Shown here piece after piece: positions 43,592 through 53,225 of a DNA stretch of 64,000 bases (its first letter is position 1; every line of letters starts with the position of its first letter). This stretch comes from Candidatus Vallotia laricis (lineage in GTDB: Bacteria > Pseudomonadota > Gammaproteobacteria > Burkholderiales > Burkholderiaceae). The notes under the pieces were generated by a model. It did no database searches. It saw only the letters and a program-made list of their open reading frames with translations, and was not told the DNA's origin. Both the position numbers and the translations under genes were made by a program. Location: contig NZ_CP047399.1 in NCBI RefSeq assembly GCF_020541325.1, forward strand, positions 930,001 to 994,000, in the 5' to 3' direction.

Positions 43592-44665
43592 AAAATATAT
43601 TGCATAGTAACTAATTAATATATAGCTATTTATAGATTATTAATAGCTAATCAACTTCCAATACGTTTTTTAGGTTGTTTTATCTGCAGATGTTTAAACA
43701 CTTAGGTTGTTGTTATTTCGTCGTACATTGCATATAGGTTTCATTCTTAAATACGATACTAAAAACATATCAGTAGTAATCTATGCGTGCTATAAAACTA
43801 AAAAATTAGACAGCCTGAAAAGCATTAAATAAATTATCACTAAATAATAGTATGCGCTTCGATTTAATATTTAGTAATATTACGTTTAATATATTGTATT
43901 ATGTAGTACTCAGAAAACCAACGGACTAAAATAAGAAATTCTTTATCTATTACACTTAAACTAATCTAAAAACTGTAATGCTTAGATATCTTACAAAAGA
44001 TATTTGAGTTAATTACATTACACGCTTATCCAACAAATAAATTAAAATTTAAATTTTTTATAAACGAACTTATTTTTTAACTGGTAATCTTTCTATGTAT
44101 CTTAACAGAAAGCGATATGACATGTACTGATTTATATGTACTTATCTCTTTACCGAAAGTGTTTATATAATTAAGTTCCGCATAATACTAAGCGAAATAT
44201 AAACAAAGAGATCTACACCGCATTATTGTAATAATTCAATTTATTAAATACTTAATAAGGTAAAAAATTACCGATTTTCTAAAAAATATATAGTATATAA
44301 AACATATTTTAGTATTAATTAAAATCTATAGTTATCAGATAATACAAAGAAAAAATATATCTTATTAGGATATTTTAATAGTTATTATTTTAATGTAAGG
44401 GTTGTCTTTTTTCTTGGAAATGATATTAAATTGATATTTCAAACTTTCACTCTAAAGTCATAGATTAATATTTATTAATTAGAGCACTATTTAAATAACT
44501 TTATTGTTTTTTGTAGCCGTACGATTGATATTGTTTATAGCTATCTAGTACTTTTAAAGTACCCTAAAATTTTTACATAACAATATTTATTTTTCATAAA
44601 TTATTATGTGCCGAACTTTAAAAAATACTTAAATACTAGTTTGCATATCTAAATATTTAGATGCA
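43592..44665. other. 1.1-kb very A+T-rich spacer after cydX
   Basis: No gene, RNA or clear repeat recognised. Base composition is the most A+T-rich of the window. The cyd operon and bioC converge on this region. Confidence 0.55.
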
Positions 44666-45685
44666 TTAGAAAGATCTCTTGCTCGCACCATATGATTTAT
44701 AATCAATTTCGTTAACACGAATAATATTATGACCTTCAGGTGTCATTTGATCTATCGCTTTCCGCGCATAACCGTAGAGTATCTCAAAGGTAAGTGGTAT
44801 CCGGCCGTCAGGCCGGCGTTGTGTTTCCAAGGCATCAAGTATACGATAATATGTACCTCGTGAAATCGATTTGCATAATGTATCACCGTTGGACACACCC
44901 CGCTGCGGTACTGCCCCCCATATACGCACATCCTCTAGTAGAGATTTCGGAGACGAATACATAACTGTCAGTGTATCCATATCTATTACTGGAATCTCAA
45001 AGCCGCTAGTAACTAACATATTACCTATGTCATGCATATCAAAAAAGTTGCGCATATTCTGGGAATTACTACCATCTGCGGCTGCTCTTGCACTACGCAA
45101 CTCTTGCAGCGTATCCGGGCCGAGTGTGGAGAACATTAATAGTCCACCGGTTTTTAGTACCCGTTTCCACTCTAGAAATACTAGGTCAGGATGTGCGTGC
45201 CATTGCAGCGCAAGATTTGACCATAATAAATCAAAGCGCCCCGGCGCAAACGGTAATGCACTAAAGTCAGCTTGTATACGATTGCCTGGTTGGATATGAC
45301 TTGTCGAGAAGTAACGCAGTACTGATAGCAAAAAACGATGCCAACCGGAGATATTACCACAACCTATAGAATACCCTGAATGCCCCGCACTAAGCATCGC
45401 CCGTGATAGATCTACACCATAGATAGTTGCCTGAACGCAGAGCGTTCGTAGTACATCGATATCTTCGCCCGCGCCACACCCCGCGTCGAGTACACAAGCT
45501 GGTTGAGACTTTATATATAGCAACCGCTTATGCATACGCCGTGCGACCTCGCGCGGAAGAAATGCCACATTCCGGAATTGTGCCGCATGACGATCAAAAA
45601 CCCGCCTGAGCTGGCGTAACTTTAGGGTGGACTCCAAATACAAATTTGTATCTTTGTTTGTCGTATAGTCGCGATTGATTGACAT
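44666..45685 (-). CDS. bioC: BioC-like SAM-dependent methyltransferase
   Basis: Class I methyltransferase of 339 residues. The N-terminal RRVFDRHAAQF precedes the SAM-binding motif VLDAGCGAGEDI (65-76), then come motif II-like DLLWSNLALQWHAHPD and LKTGGLLMFSTLGPDTLQELR, all as in BioC, which methylates malonyl-ACP to start pimelate synthesis for biotin. The Burkholderia gene in this setting (near comF/trmL/gpsA/secB) is annotated similarly. Activity on malonyl-ACP is inferred; another methyltransferase role cannot be excluded. birA is also in the window. Confidence 0.8.
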   Translation of the reverse strand: MSINRDYTTNKDTNLYLESTLKLRQLRRVFDRHAAQFRNVAFLPREVARRMHKRLLYIKSQPACVLDAGCGAGEDIDVLRTLCVQATIYGVDLSRAMLSAGHSGYSIGCGNISGWHRFLLSVLRYFSTSHIQPGNRIQADFSALPFAPGRFDLLWSNLALQWHAHPDLVFLEWKRVLKTGGLLMFSTLGPDTLQELRSARAAADGSNSQNMRNFFDMHDIGNMLVTSGFEIPVIDMDTLTVMYSSPKSLLEDVRIWGAVPQRGVSNGDTLCKSISRGTYYRILDALETQRRPDGRIPLTFEILYGYARKAIDQMTPEGHNIIRVNEIDYKSYGASKRSF

Positions 45686-46353
45686 GAAAGCAGATTTACT
45701 AGAGGGGTCGAATTATACTCATTCTACCGCTACGAGCTAGTACCACCTTTATTCCTTCTAATAAAGTAGGATGTTGTTTAGTGCTCTATTCTCTAGGCAA
45801 GTGAGCTTTGATTACAACTGCGAATAGAATCTTAATCTTGCAGTATCTAATACTGATTTAGTATATCTGATTCATGTAGCAATATATAGCAATGTAGCCA
45901 AACGCTCACTGAGCATGCTCCTGGATGTTAGTTAGAAACTAACATCCAGGAGCATGCAAAATAGTGGATCTTAGCTACCCAGAGATTACCTAACCCGGTC
46001 ATCAAATCATAATTTATGTCTTAGGACTAAGATAAAGGTGCTTTATAATAATTACGTGCATATTGTGGACTACATATTATCGTTCTCAACATTGATAGGT
46101 CTAGTTTAATCCTCTATATAGACGCGCATTAAGCTATACTAAGATAGTGCAATACTGTAGGCGCCAATATCAAATGCTATTGATGGTTAGTAGAACTAAA
46201 GTGACTAGATAATTTTGTAAGCCCAATCATGCTTTAAAACATTCCGAAACTTCAGTTAGCGCTCAGAATATTAGCAAAAAACTGTTTACTAAATTAGTAT
46301 TTAATGTGCGTATAATAATCTAAGATTTATCGGTTATCGTATCGATACTGTAT
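45686..46353. other. Spacer between secB and bioC (expected gpsA/trmL/comF)
   Basis: Synteny with Burkholderia would place gpsA, trmL and comF here, but under 0.7 kb remains and no fragment could be read. A 21-bp perfect inverted repeat (45913-45957) is the only clear structure. Confidence 0.45.
45913..45957. repeat. Perfect inverted repeat, 21-bp arms, 3-nt loop
   Basis: Arms 45913-45933 and 45937-45957 are exact complements with loop AGA; AAAATAG follows on the plus strand. It lies about 400 nt 3' of secB and 230 nt upstream of bioC. It may be a terminator, but the stem is unusually long and perfect. Confidence 0.6.
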
Positions 46354-46845
46354 TCATGCTTCATGCGTGATCTTAGAGCTTTCATTCACTATGCTATTGC
46401 CGTGCTGCTCATTAATCCGTGCTAGATGTTGATCGTATAGCGCCTGAAAATTTATTTCAGCTAAATGAATCGGTGGAAAGCCTGCCCGAGTAATTACGTC
46501 AGCGATATTTGCGCGTAAGTATGGAAAAATAATCGTTGGACATGTAATACCTATTAGTATATCGATTTGCTCGTTTGGAACGTTGCCGATGTCGAAGATT
46601 CCAGCTTGCTTAGCTTCGACTAGAAAGGCAATCTGATTAGAAATTTTTGCTGTTACAGTACTTGTTAAAACTACTTCGAACATATTATCAGCAAGCCGGC
46701 CTACGCTTATATTAACTTCAATTTCAGTACCGGGTATTTCCTGCTCCAAAAAAATTTCTGGAGAATTTGGCTGTTCGAGTGACAGATCTTTTAAGTAAAT
46801 ACGCCGGATGTTAAAGCGTGGTTGCTTGTTCTGTTGAACAGACAT
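46354..46845 (-). CDS. secB: Protein-export chaperone SecB
   Basis: SecB of 163 residues, a tetrameric chaperone delivering unfolded preproteins to SecA. Family signatures are [14 protein letters not shown] near the N-terminus, [13 protein letters not shown] in the middle and [24 protein letters not shown] around residues 110-133. The ATG at 46845 is chosen because AAGGA lies 6 nt upstream; the open frame extends 16 codons further to 46893 without support. It lies downstream of grxC on the same strand with a hairpin between them. Confidence 0.97.
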   Translation of the reverse strand: MSVQQNKQPRFNIRRIYLKDLSLEQPNSPEIFLEQEIPGTEIEVNISVGRLADNMFEVVLTSTVTAKISNQIAFLVEAKQAGIFDIGNVPNEQIDILIGITCPTIIFPYLRANIADVITRAGFPPIHLAEINFQALYDQHLARINEQHGNSIVNESSKITHEA

Positions 46846-46930
46846 GAGCTTTCCTTCGTAAAAGAGGCATCTATAGTCGATACGAGCCATCACTGCTCGC
46901 TATGTGAATAAGTATAGTGAGGTAAGTTAG

Positions 46931-46961
46931 ACGCATAGGCATAATACTTATGCCTATGCGT
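46931..46961 (-). terminator. Hairpin between grxC and secB
   Basis: Fourteen-bp perfect arms (46931-46944 and 46948-46961) around loop TAC, in the 150-nt gap between grxC and secB. It could limit readthrough into secB. The U-tract is weak, so termination is only suggested. Confidence 0.45.
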
Positions 46962-46996
46962 AGAGGAAAAAGCAAAGTTATCAAGTCTCAGGGAGA

Positions 46997-47257
46997 CTAA
47001 ACTACCTTAAGTAATGACCTTAATTCACCAGTACGATCGAGGGCGGATAGGTCAGCGTATCCGCCAACGTAAGTCGGCCCTATAAATATTTGCGGCACTG
47101 TACGTCGGCCTGTACGCTTCATCATTTCTATCCGATGCTTAGAGTCATGCTCGATTAGCACTTTCTCAATATGTACAACACCATATGACTGCAACAACTG
47201 CGCGGCTAGTTGGCAGTACGGACAAACCTGCGTGCTGTACATCACCACTTTTCTCAT
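46997..47257 (-). CDS. grxC: Glutaredoxin 3
   Basis: Glutaredoxin of 86 residues with the redox-active C12-P-Y-C15 motif, the cis-proline segment TVPQIFIG and the GG turn YVGGYADL that binds glutathione. It reduces disulfides using glutathione, whose synthetase gene gshB is also in this window. It starts 10 nt after the rhodanese gene and lies upstream of secB, the usual rhodanese-grxC-secB order. Confidence 0.96.
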   Translation of the reverse strand: MRKVVMYSTQVCPYCQLAAQLLQSYGVVHIEKVLIEHDSKHRIEMMKRTGRRTVPQIFIGPTYVGGYADLSALDRTGELRSLLKVV

Positions 47258-47267
47258 TTCGCTATCC

Positions 47268-47681
47268 TTACTTAACGATTGGCATGCCGGCCTGCTGCCA
47301 GGCCTTAATACCTCCCCGTAAAGTGAATACTGCTACATAACCAACCTCTTGTAATATATTCCGTGCTCTAGAGGAATGCTTACCATTTTGACAAACTAGT
47401 AGTACTGGTGTTTTTTTATTCTTAACTGTCTGGGTAATTTTGCTCTTTAACTCATTAAATAGCAGATGACGCGCCTGCGGTAGGTGGCCCCGGACGAATT
47501 CATCATCATAGCGAAGATCAATAATGACGGCGTTATGATGATTGATAAGTTGTATGGCCTTCTGAGGAAGATAGGAGTCGGTCTCGATAAGCGATAACCA
47601 CACTGGCCATAGTAATAGCCCCCCAGAGACGACAGAAGTGGCGATCAATATAAGGTTAGCTGGTTCGGTGAAAAACTTCAC
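47268..47681 (-). CDS. Membrane-anchored rhodanese-like protein
   Basis: Protein of 137 residues: one N-terminal transmembrane helix (about 9-30) and a single rhodanese domain (38-137) with the active-site loop [11 protein letters not shown], cysteine C97. It resembles the YibN-type proteins next to grxC-secB, and the sulfur substrate is unknown. The start is a GTG at 47681 without a clear ribosome-binding site. It is divergent from gpmA, with 98 nt between the starts. Confidence 0.9.
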   Translation of the reverse strand: MKFFTEPANLILIATSVVSGGLLLWPVWLSLIETDSYLPQKAIQLINHHNAVIIDLRYDDEFVRGHLPQARHLLFNELKSKITQTVKNKKTPVLLVCQNGKHSSRARNILQEVGYVAVFTLRGGIKAWQQAGMPIVK

Positions 47682-47779
47682 GGATAAATTTAATTGAAAG
47701 AAGATGGGCTAGTTATTATAAAATACATCGTCTAGTGCAAGATAGCGGTTTACCGCTCCCTTACTGTCTATCTATATAT

Positions 47780-48514
47780 ATGTATACGCTTGTTTTCATC
47801 CGACACGGCCAATCAACATGGAATAACGAAAATCGTTTCACTGGTTGGGTTGATGTCGACCTTACTAACAAAGGCATAGCCGAGGCTAAAAAAGCCGGCG
47901 TTCTTCTTAAGCGGGCCGGATATACGTTCGACGTCGCATACACGTCTATGCTCAAGCGTGCTATTCGTACGCTTTGGCATGTGCAGGATGAGATGGATCT
48001 AATGTATATTCCAGTCGTGCATTCATGGCGCTTAAACGAACGGCACTATGGCTCGCTTTCCGGACTAAACAAAGCCGAAACAGCAGATCAGTATGGTAAC
48101 GAACAGGTGCTAATATGGAGGCGTAGCTATGATACATCCCCGCCAGCACTCGATCCAGATGATCCGCGAACGTCGTACTATGACGCACGCTATGCTAACG
48201 TGCCACGCGAACTTTTGCCCCTTACGGAGAGTCTTAAAGACGCAGTAGTGCGCGTACTACCGATCTGGAATCAATCTATTGTGCCGACGATTCGGGCGGG
48301 CCGAAACGTTTTAATTACTGCACATGGCAATTCAATCCGAGCACTAGTCAAATACCTCAATGAGATATCAGATATCGATATTATCGGGCTAAATATCCCG
48401 AACGGTGTACCACTTATTTACACGCTCGACGCATCGCTTAAACCCATTAAGCATTACTATCTGTCTGATACCTTAGAAAACTGTGATGCGCAGCAGCTTC
48501 CTATTTTTTTATAA
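47780..48514 (+). CDS. gpmA: 2,3-bisphosphoglycerate-dependent phosphoglycerate mutase
   Basis: Glycolytic/gluconeogenic mutase of 244 residues. Phospho-histidine H9 in [10 protein letters not shown], the [13 protein letters not shown] segment, [11 protein letters not shown] and the second catalytic histidine in [14 protein letters not shown] are intact. The start at 47780 ([10 protein letters not shown]) gives the family length; an in-frame ATG at 47735 would add 15 residues. The C-terminus is a few residues shorter than usual. Downstream genes ctpA and moeB/hesA, expected in Burkholderia, are pseudogenes. Confidence 0.96.
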   Translation: MYTLVFIRHGQSTWNNENRFTGWVDVDLTNKGIAEAKKAGVLLKRAGYTFDVAYTSMLKRAIRTLWHVQDEMDLMYIPVVHSWRLNERHYGSLSGLNKAETADQYGNEQVLIWRRSYDTSPPALDPDDPRTSYYDARYANVPRELLPLTESLKDAVVRVLPIWNQSIVPTIRAGRNVLITAHGNSIRALVKYLNEISDIDIIGLNIPNGVPLIYTLDASLKPIKHYYLSDTLENCDAQQLPIFL

Positions 48515-48612
48515 TTAAATTACCAATAGCCTATCCAAGATCCCGGCATCTGTCCTAGTGACTTAATTACATAGATCTACGATAGGTCGGTGTGCTTTGT
48601 GACACTTGATCA

Positions 48613-48642
48613 TGCGGTCACCACATATATGTGGTGACCGCA
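48613..48642 (+). terminator. 30-bp perfect palindrome downstream of gpmA
   Basis: TGCGGTCACCACATA (48613-48627) is followed at once by its exact complement to 48642, with no loop. It lies about 100 nt after the gpmA stop and may end that transcript. The G+C-rich arm bases are striking in this A+T-rich spacer. Confidence 0.5.
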
Positions 48643-48719
48643 CAGCTAGTTACGCCAATATTTTATTATAAGAGCGATGCATGCATATTCCAAAGCACTA
48701 TTACCTGAGCGATAATGAA

Positions 48720-49560
48720 AGTTAAATGTATGCAAGCTAAAACCGTACAACTCCCTTATGTATGCGGTGCGCATTATTAGTTTCCAAGGGTGCGCCATAA
48801 AGATTGGCAGATAAACTCACAGAAATTGCATGTCAAGAACCGAAGCTGAATGGTTTAATTCTTGACTTGCATAATCATATTAATGATTTATGGCGCAGTG
48901 TAATCTGGATGGCCGAAACTCCGGATTCGATAGTCGTATCAACTAATAATGGATGTCTAATGCTAAGCAGACCCGTTAAAATACGTTTAAGCGCTATCAG
49001 TTAGTTGTCGACCTGCGGCAATGTACCCTCTTAAGAATCTACCAGCTATATATAAGACGGTGCCAATAGTAATGCTGGTGAATGCGTATTCAGAATTAGC
49101 ATCCAAGATTGTCTCGGATGCATAGCGGGACCGGTATCGCTCGATTTATCAAGAAATCGGTGGAACCGTATGTCCGATAACTACCGATACCGCACTACGC
49201 CACATGCTGCCTATTACTATACACTCAGTATTTACTCGATCTAAAATAATGGCATCTCCCCAGAAATTTCAATTAATCAACTCAAGAGTGGTAATCTAGA
49301 TAATGCTATAGCAGATAGATTATTCGCATTACTTAGATAATAAGCAGAATAATGCATGATAGCTCAGCAGGAAAAGTACGAGTAGAACCAGATCGAGCAG
49401 TTTCTTAAGCTCGCAAGACACAATTTAAGAAAAACGCTTGAACAATGCGAAAAAACGTTACAAATTACTAATTGTATTCATGAGAGCAATAACTTTGTGC
49501 TACACTAAATTAAAGACAAACCAATTCAAATTTCTTGCTTGCGGACCGAACAAAAAATAT
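48720..49560 (+). pseudogene. ctpA: Fossil of C-terminal processing peptidase (S41 family)
   Basis: Ordered CtpA-type segments are readable with stops and frameshifts. AVRIISFQ comes first, then ADKLTEIACQEPKLNGLILD (KLKGLVLDLR region). SIVVSTNNG and LPAIYKTVPIVMLVNAYSEL (the catalytic SxS region, altered) are followed by PITTDTALRHMLPITIH. Next comes a charged helix QQEKYE*NQIEQFLKLARH, then the C-terminal NNFVLH*IKDKPIQIS. The N-terminal PDZ portion is missing. It sits between gpmA and moeB as in Burkholderia. It cannot encode a working protease. Confidence 0.9.
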
Positions 49561-49731
49561 CCGAAAATAAGTCACGCACTACCCCATGTCCGAGTGCATC
49601 TCGGTTAGTTATATAACATATCCCCCTACATCAGCGCTTCTGGTATAGGTTAATTAGCGGTAGGCTAACCATGTGGAGTATTAAGATTACCCGCAATATG
49701 GGATGAAGGAAGTACGATGCATACTGCATGA

Positions 49732-50480
49732 ATGAACGATCAACTGTTACGCTATTCGCGCCACATCCCACTCGATGAAATCGGCGTAAAGGCGCAGCAG
49801 CGTTTTCCAAGCGCACACGTATTAATTATCGGAATTAGTGGTCTAGGTTCGCCAGCAGCAATGTACCTAGCTTCAGCTGGCATTGGGACTCTAACCTTAG
49901 TTGACGCTGATACTGTGGAATTAACAAACCTGCAATGACAAATCCTGCATTCCAGTGACAGCATCGGACAGACAAAGGTCGCTTCGGGACATGCAACAAT
50001 TTCTCGTCTTAATCCGGATGTATATGTTAATGCAATCAACTCGCGCGCAGATGATACGCTACTACAGAAATAGGTGCTCCGCTCCTACATCGTGCTCGAT
50101 TGCACCGACAATTTTACGACCCATCACATAGTAAACTGAGTGTGTGTACAACATTGTGTGCCATTAATATCTGGTGCGGCGCTAGGCTTTAACGGGCAAA
50201 TTAGTACATTTGATACGCGCGACTCAGCCTCACCATGCTATGCATGCCTTTTTCCGCCAGACCAATCGTGTGATGAGGTCGCGTGCTCGACACTTGGTGT
50301 CTTTTCCACATTAGTTGGTATTTATCGGCGCGATGCAAGCAGCCGAAGCATTGCGCATGATCGCAGGGGTTGGACATACGCTAGTTGGACGGCTGATGAT
50401 TCTTAACGCAATGACTATGCATTGGCAGACAATACGTATTAGCCGTCAATCTGATTGACTCGTATGTGGTTCGATTCCAC
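49732..50480 (+). pseudogene. moeB: Recently inactivated MoeB/HesA/ThiF-family adenylyltransferase gene
   Basis: Reads through an almost complete MoeB/HesA protein (MNDQLLRYSRHIPLDEIG, IIGISGLGSPAAMYLASAGI, GFNGQISTFD, SPCYACLFP, RMIAGVGHTLVGRL). It is interrupted by in-frame TGA (49936), TAG (50071) and TGA (50137). A one-base insertion near 50322 follows, and a TGA at 50456 stands where a C-terminal zinc-ligand cysteine codon is expected. The first stop replaces an arginine codon (LQ*QILHS; LQRQILH in relatives). High residual similarity suggests recent loss. These proteins activate sulfur-carrier C-termini. Confidence 0.92.
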
Positions 50481-50483
50481 GCG

Positions 50484-52229
50484 TTACGCCTGCAATAAGC
50501 GCTCAAGTGCCCCCTGGATTTGTTCTGGCTCATATGATGCTAGAACGTCCTCGATCGGCTTTCTCAAATTTTTCAACCGAACACGCAGTACCTCTTGCTT
50601 AACTAGCAGTAACTGGCTCGGATGCATCGAAAACTCGGTGAGCCCCATCCCTAAGAGTAACCGCGTCAGCGCTGGATCGCCAGCCATTTCTCCGCATACG
50701 GATACTGGCACGCCGGCACGCTTTGTTTCGCGCAGTGTAATGTTAATCAGTTGCAGTACCGCTGGATGTAGTGGGTTATACAAATGCGCAACTGCGTTAT
50801 CCGATCGATCAATTGCTAAGGTATATTGAATCAAGTCATTAGTGCCAATTGATAGAAAGTCGAGCCGCTTCAAAAATATAGGCAGCGCGATCACAGCAGC
50901 TGGGATCTCAATCATTGCGCCAACCTGTATATTCGGATCGAATGCTAGGCCCGCATCGTCGAGTTGTTGCTTGGCTTTCTCGATCAGGTCTAGCGTTTGA
51001 TTTATCTCAAAAGTATGAGCAAGCATCGGGACAAGAATCCTTACAGGTCCGAAAGCTGATGCACGTAGAATAGGCCGTAACTGGGCGAGAAATATCTGCG
51101 GTTTAGATAGGCTCCAGCGAATAGCGCGCAGTCCAAGTGCCGAGTGGGGTGTTATCTCTAACTCCTGGGTCGCATCTATTAGTTTATCAGCACCAACATC
51201 GATTGTTCGTATTGTAACTGGCCGACCATTCATCGTCTGGACAACGCGGCGATAAAAGTTAAATTGCTGTTCTTCTTGAGGAAACTCGCCGTACGAGTTC
51301 ATAAACAGAAATTCGGTACGAAACAGCCCAATTCCGACTGCACCAGCATCTAACGCAGCGCATGCATCATCTGGCATTTCAATATTTGCTAACAGATTAA
51401 CCTTGGTTCCACATATAGTCCGTGTTGGCAAAGACTTCAAGCACTGTAGATTATGTTGCACAAGCTGTTTTTCACTTTGCCGGTATGTATACTTTTCTAA
51501 AATAAGCGGCGCTGGATTAACGATTACCATCCCACGGTCTCCATCCACGATAAGCATATCATTCTGTCGAATGAGTGCGCTTGCTTTCTGTATACCCACT
51601 GCGGCTGGAATGTCTAAGCTGCGTGCGACGATCGCAGTATGCGACGTACGCCCACCAAGGTCTGTAACAAACCCGAGCAACTTCTGCGCCTTAAAGTGCA
51701 GTATGTCGGCCGGTGAGATATCATGCGCGACGATAATCATCTCACTAATGTCGTGCTGCATGCTCTTAGCCATTATAGCGATTGTTGATAATCCAGCTAA
51801 GGCCCTTAATACACGCTCAATAACTTGTTCCAAGTCTGCCTTGCGTGCACGCAGATACTCGTCATCAATATTGTCAAAATTCTTAGATAGTCGCTCCAGT
51901 TGATCAGTAAGTGCCCATTCAGCGTTAAAGCCCCGTACCCTCATTAGCTCAATTACAGCTTCGACTAGAAGATCATCGCCCAAGATTAAGCCCTGAACAT
52001 TAAGAAGTGCTCTTATTTCGTTTGGCGTATCCGACGGTAGCTTCGCATGCAACGTAACTAGTTCGTTATGAACAGCCTGCTGTGCAGCGACAAAGCGAGC
52101 CACCTCAGCCTCAATATATTTAGGCTTAACTAGATAATGATTAACGTCTAGCATAGCAGGCGCAATTAAATACGCCCGACCAATCGCGATGCCACGAGAT
52201 ACAGGGATTCCATGCAGCGTAAATGACAC
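50484..52229 (-). CDS. ptsI: PTS Enzyme I (phosphoenolpyruvate-protein phosphotransferase)
   Basis: Enzyme I, 581 residues, transferring phosphate from PEP to HPr. The N-terminal phosphohistidine is H197 in GGRTSHTAIVARS; the C-terminal PEP-binding half has GIGLFRTEFLF, DKLIDATQE and the catalytic cysteine in VSVCGEMAGDP. The GTG at 52229 is chosen since AGGAGG lies 5 nt upstream and the product begins MSFTLHGIP; the GTG two codons earlier overlaps that site. It is preceded by ptsH on the same strand. No sugar EII genes are seen in this window. Confidence 0.96.
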   Translation of the reverse strand: MSFTLHGIPVSRGIAIGRAYLIAPAMLDVNHYLVKPKYIEAEVARFVAAQQAVHNELVTLHAKLPSDTPNEIRALLNVQGLILGDDLLVEAVIELMRVRGFNAEWALTDQLERLSKNFDNIDDEYLRARKADLEQVIERVLRALAGLSTIAIMAKSMQHDISEMIIVAHDISPADILHFKAQKLLGFVTDLGGRTSHTAIVARSLDIPAAVGIQKASALIRQNDMLIVDGDRGMVIVNPAPLILEKYTYRQSEKQLVQHNLQCLKSLPTRTICGTKVNLLANIEMPDDACAALDAGAVGIGLFRTEFLFMNSYGEFPQEEQQFNFYRRVVQTMNGRPVTIRTIDVGADKLIDATQELEITPHSALGLRAIRWSLSKPQIFLAQLRPILRASAFGPVRILVPMLAHTFEINQTLDLIEKAKQQLDDAGLAFDPNIQVGAMIEIPAAVIALPIFLKRLDFLSIGTNDLIQYTLAIDRSDNAVAHLYNPLHPAVLQLINITLRETKRAGVPVSVCGEMAGDPALTRLLLGMGLTEFSMHPSQLLLVKQEVLRVRLKNLRKPIEDVLASYEPEQIQGALERLLQA

Positions 52230-52454
52230 GCGCACCTCCTATAGTTGTGTTAGAGCGACTGGGGCAGTCTAATTCGCGCTTAACAACTAACTCATGCTAG
52301 ATTCTATTACCTAGCCTAACAGATATCTAATACAGCTTTAGATAGTATGATGACTATAGGTTTTACTCTATATTTTTTGAAACCTTTGATTTCAAAGCCA
52401 GGAAACGTAGATTTCTATATAAGAAAACCGTTATTGCTGATGAGCTTGGCATTA

Positions 52455-52721
52455 TTAATGCTCCCCAAACTTGTCCGCAATTAGCGCAAGAATCTTATCC
52501 ATTGCCATTTGCTCATCCGGACCTTCTGTCTCGATGCTAACCGAGCTACCAATACCCGCTGCGAGCAGCATAACTCCTATAATGCTTTTTGCATTAATCT
52601 GTCGGCCGTTACGCGATATTCGGATCTCACAATTAAATCTGTTAGCTAACTGTGTTAGTTTAGCAGACGCTCGAGCATGAAATCCTAATTTATTAATGAT
52701 CGTTGCTTCTTTTTGAATCAT
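52455..52721 (-). CDS. ptsH: Phosphocarrier protein HPr
   Basis: HPr of 88 residues. The phosphorylated histidine H15 (KLGFHARASAK) and regulatory serine S46 (NAKSIIGVM) are both in place, with the family C-terminus ADKFGE. The ATG at 52721 gives the usual length; the frame is open 20 codons further upstream without support. It is followed by ptsI after about 230 nt. The Man-type EIIA gene that usually lies between gshB and ptsH in Burkholderia is absent. Confidence 0.96.
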   Translation of the reverse strand: MIQKEATIINKLGFHARASAKLTQLANRFNCEIRISRNGRQINAKSIIGVMLLAAGIGSSVSIETEGPDEQMAMDKILALIADKFGEH

Positions 52722-53225
52722 ATTCTGGTTATGATTAAAATCATAGAGAGTCAGATCGAAAGAAAGCCCGGAAATCCCCACCGTATAGCGTTAACGTAGA
52801 CTCATTAGTCGCATAGAGCGGAATGAGGGCACCTTGCGAAGAGTTTTATGTTATATAGGATATACCTATATTTTCATGAATGCCTCTCTAGGCACTTTTC
52901 GGTACGTTTTATTAGCTACATGTCAATAGAAGAAGCAATGTGTACACACTTCGCGCACTAACATCGACAGACTGATATCTTATATCAGTCGAACATATGA
53001 CAATATATACTGTAGTTATGCGTACGAGTCGGTAGCACCGTTACATCAGGTATCATATCTAGTGCGCCGATGTTCGGCGGTAAATAGAGCCATAAGGCAC
53101 GACACAATCTTGTGATTCGACTCTAGTAGTGCATAGGCAATGAACGGCCCCATATTAGCCCTACATAAAAATCGCTAGGAACTTTATTAGTTTACTAAAC
53201 TGATGCAGATTATTCCGACCAGGTA
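52722..53225. other. Spacer between gshB and ptsH (EIIA position)
   Basis: About 0.5 kb with no readable gene where a PTS EIIA-Man gene is expected from Burkholderia synteny. It contains a 9-bp perfect hairpin (52970-52990, loop CTT) that could be the gshB terminator. Confidence 0.45.
52970..52990 (-). terminator. Hairpin downstream of gshB
   Basis: GACTGATAT and its exact complement around CTT. It lies 235 nt after the gshB stop. No U-tract is apparent, so this is a weak candidate. Confidence 0.3.

Noticed and set aside
48804-49004. 66-codon open frame as a possible small protein gene
   Set aside because: It is an internal segment of the ctpA fossil (ADKLTEIACQEPKLNG), with flanking ctpA sequence in other frames.
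49732-49938. 68-codon open frame as a stand-alone small dinucleotide-binding protein
   Set aside because: It is only the N-terminus of the moeB/hesA pseudogene. The same frame continues past the stop with clear homology.
50462-50480. T-arm-like sequence (GTGGTTCGATTCCAC) suggesting a tRNA
   Set aside because: No acceptor, D or anticodon arms around it. The codons fit the MoeB C-terminus.
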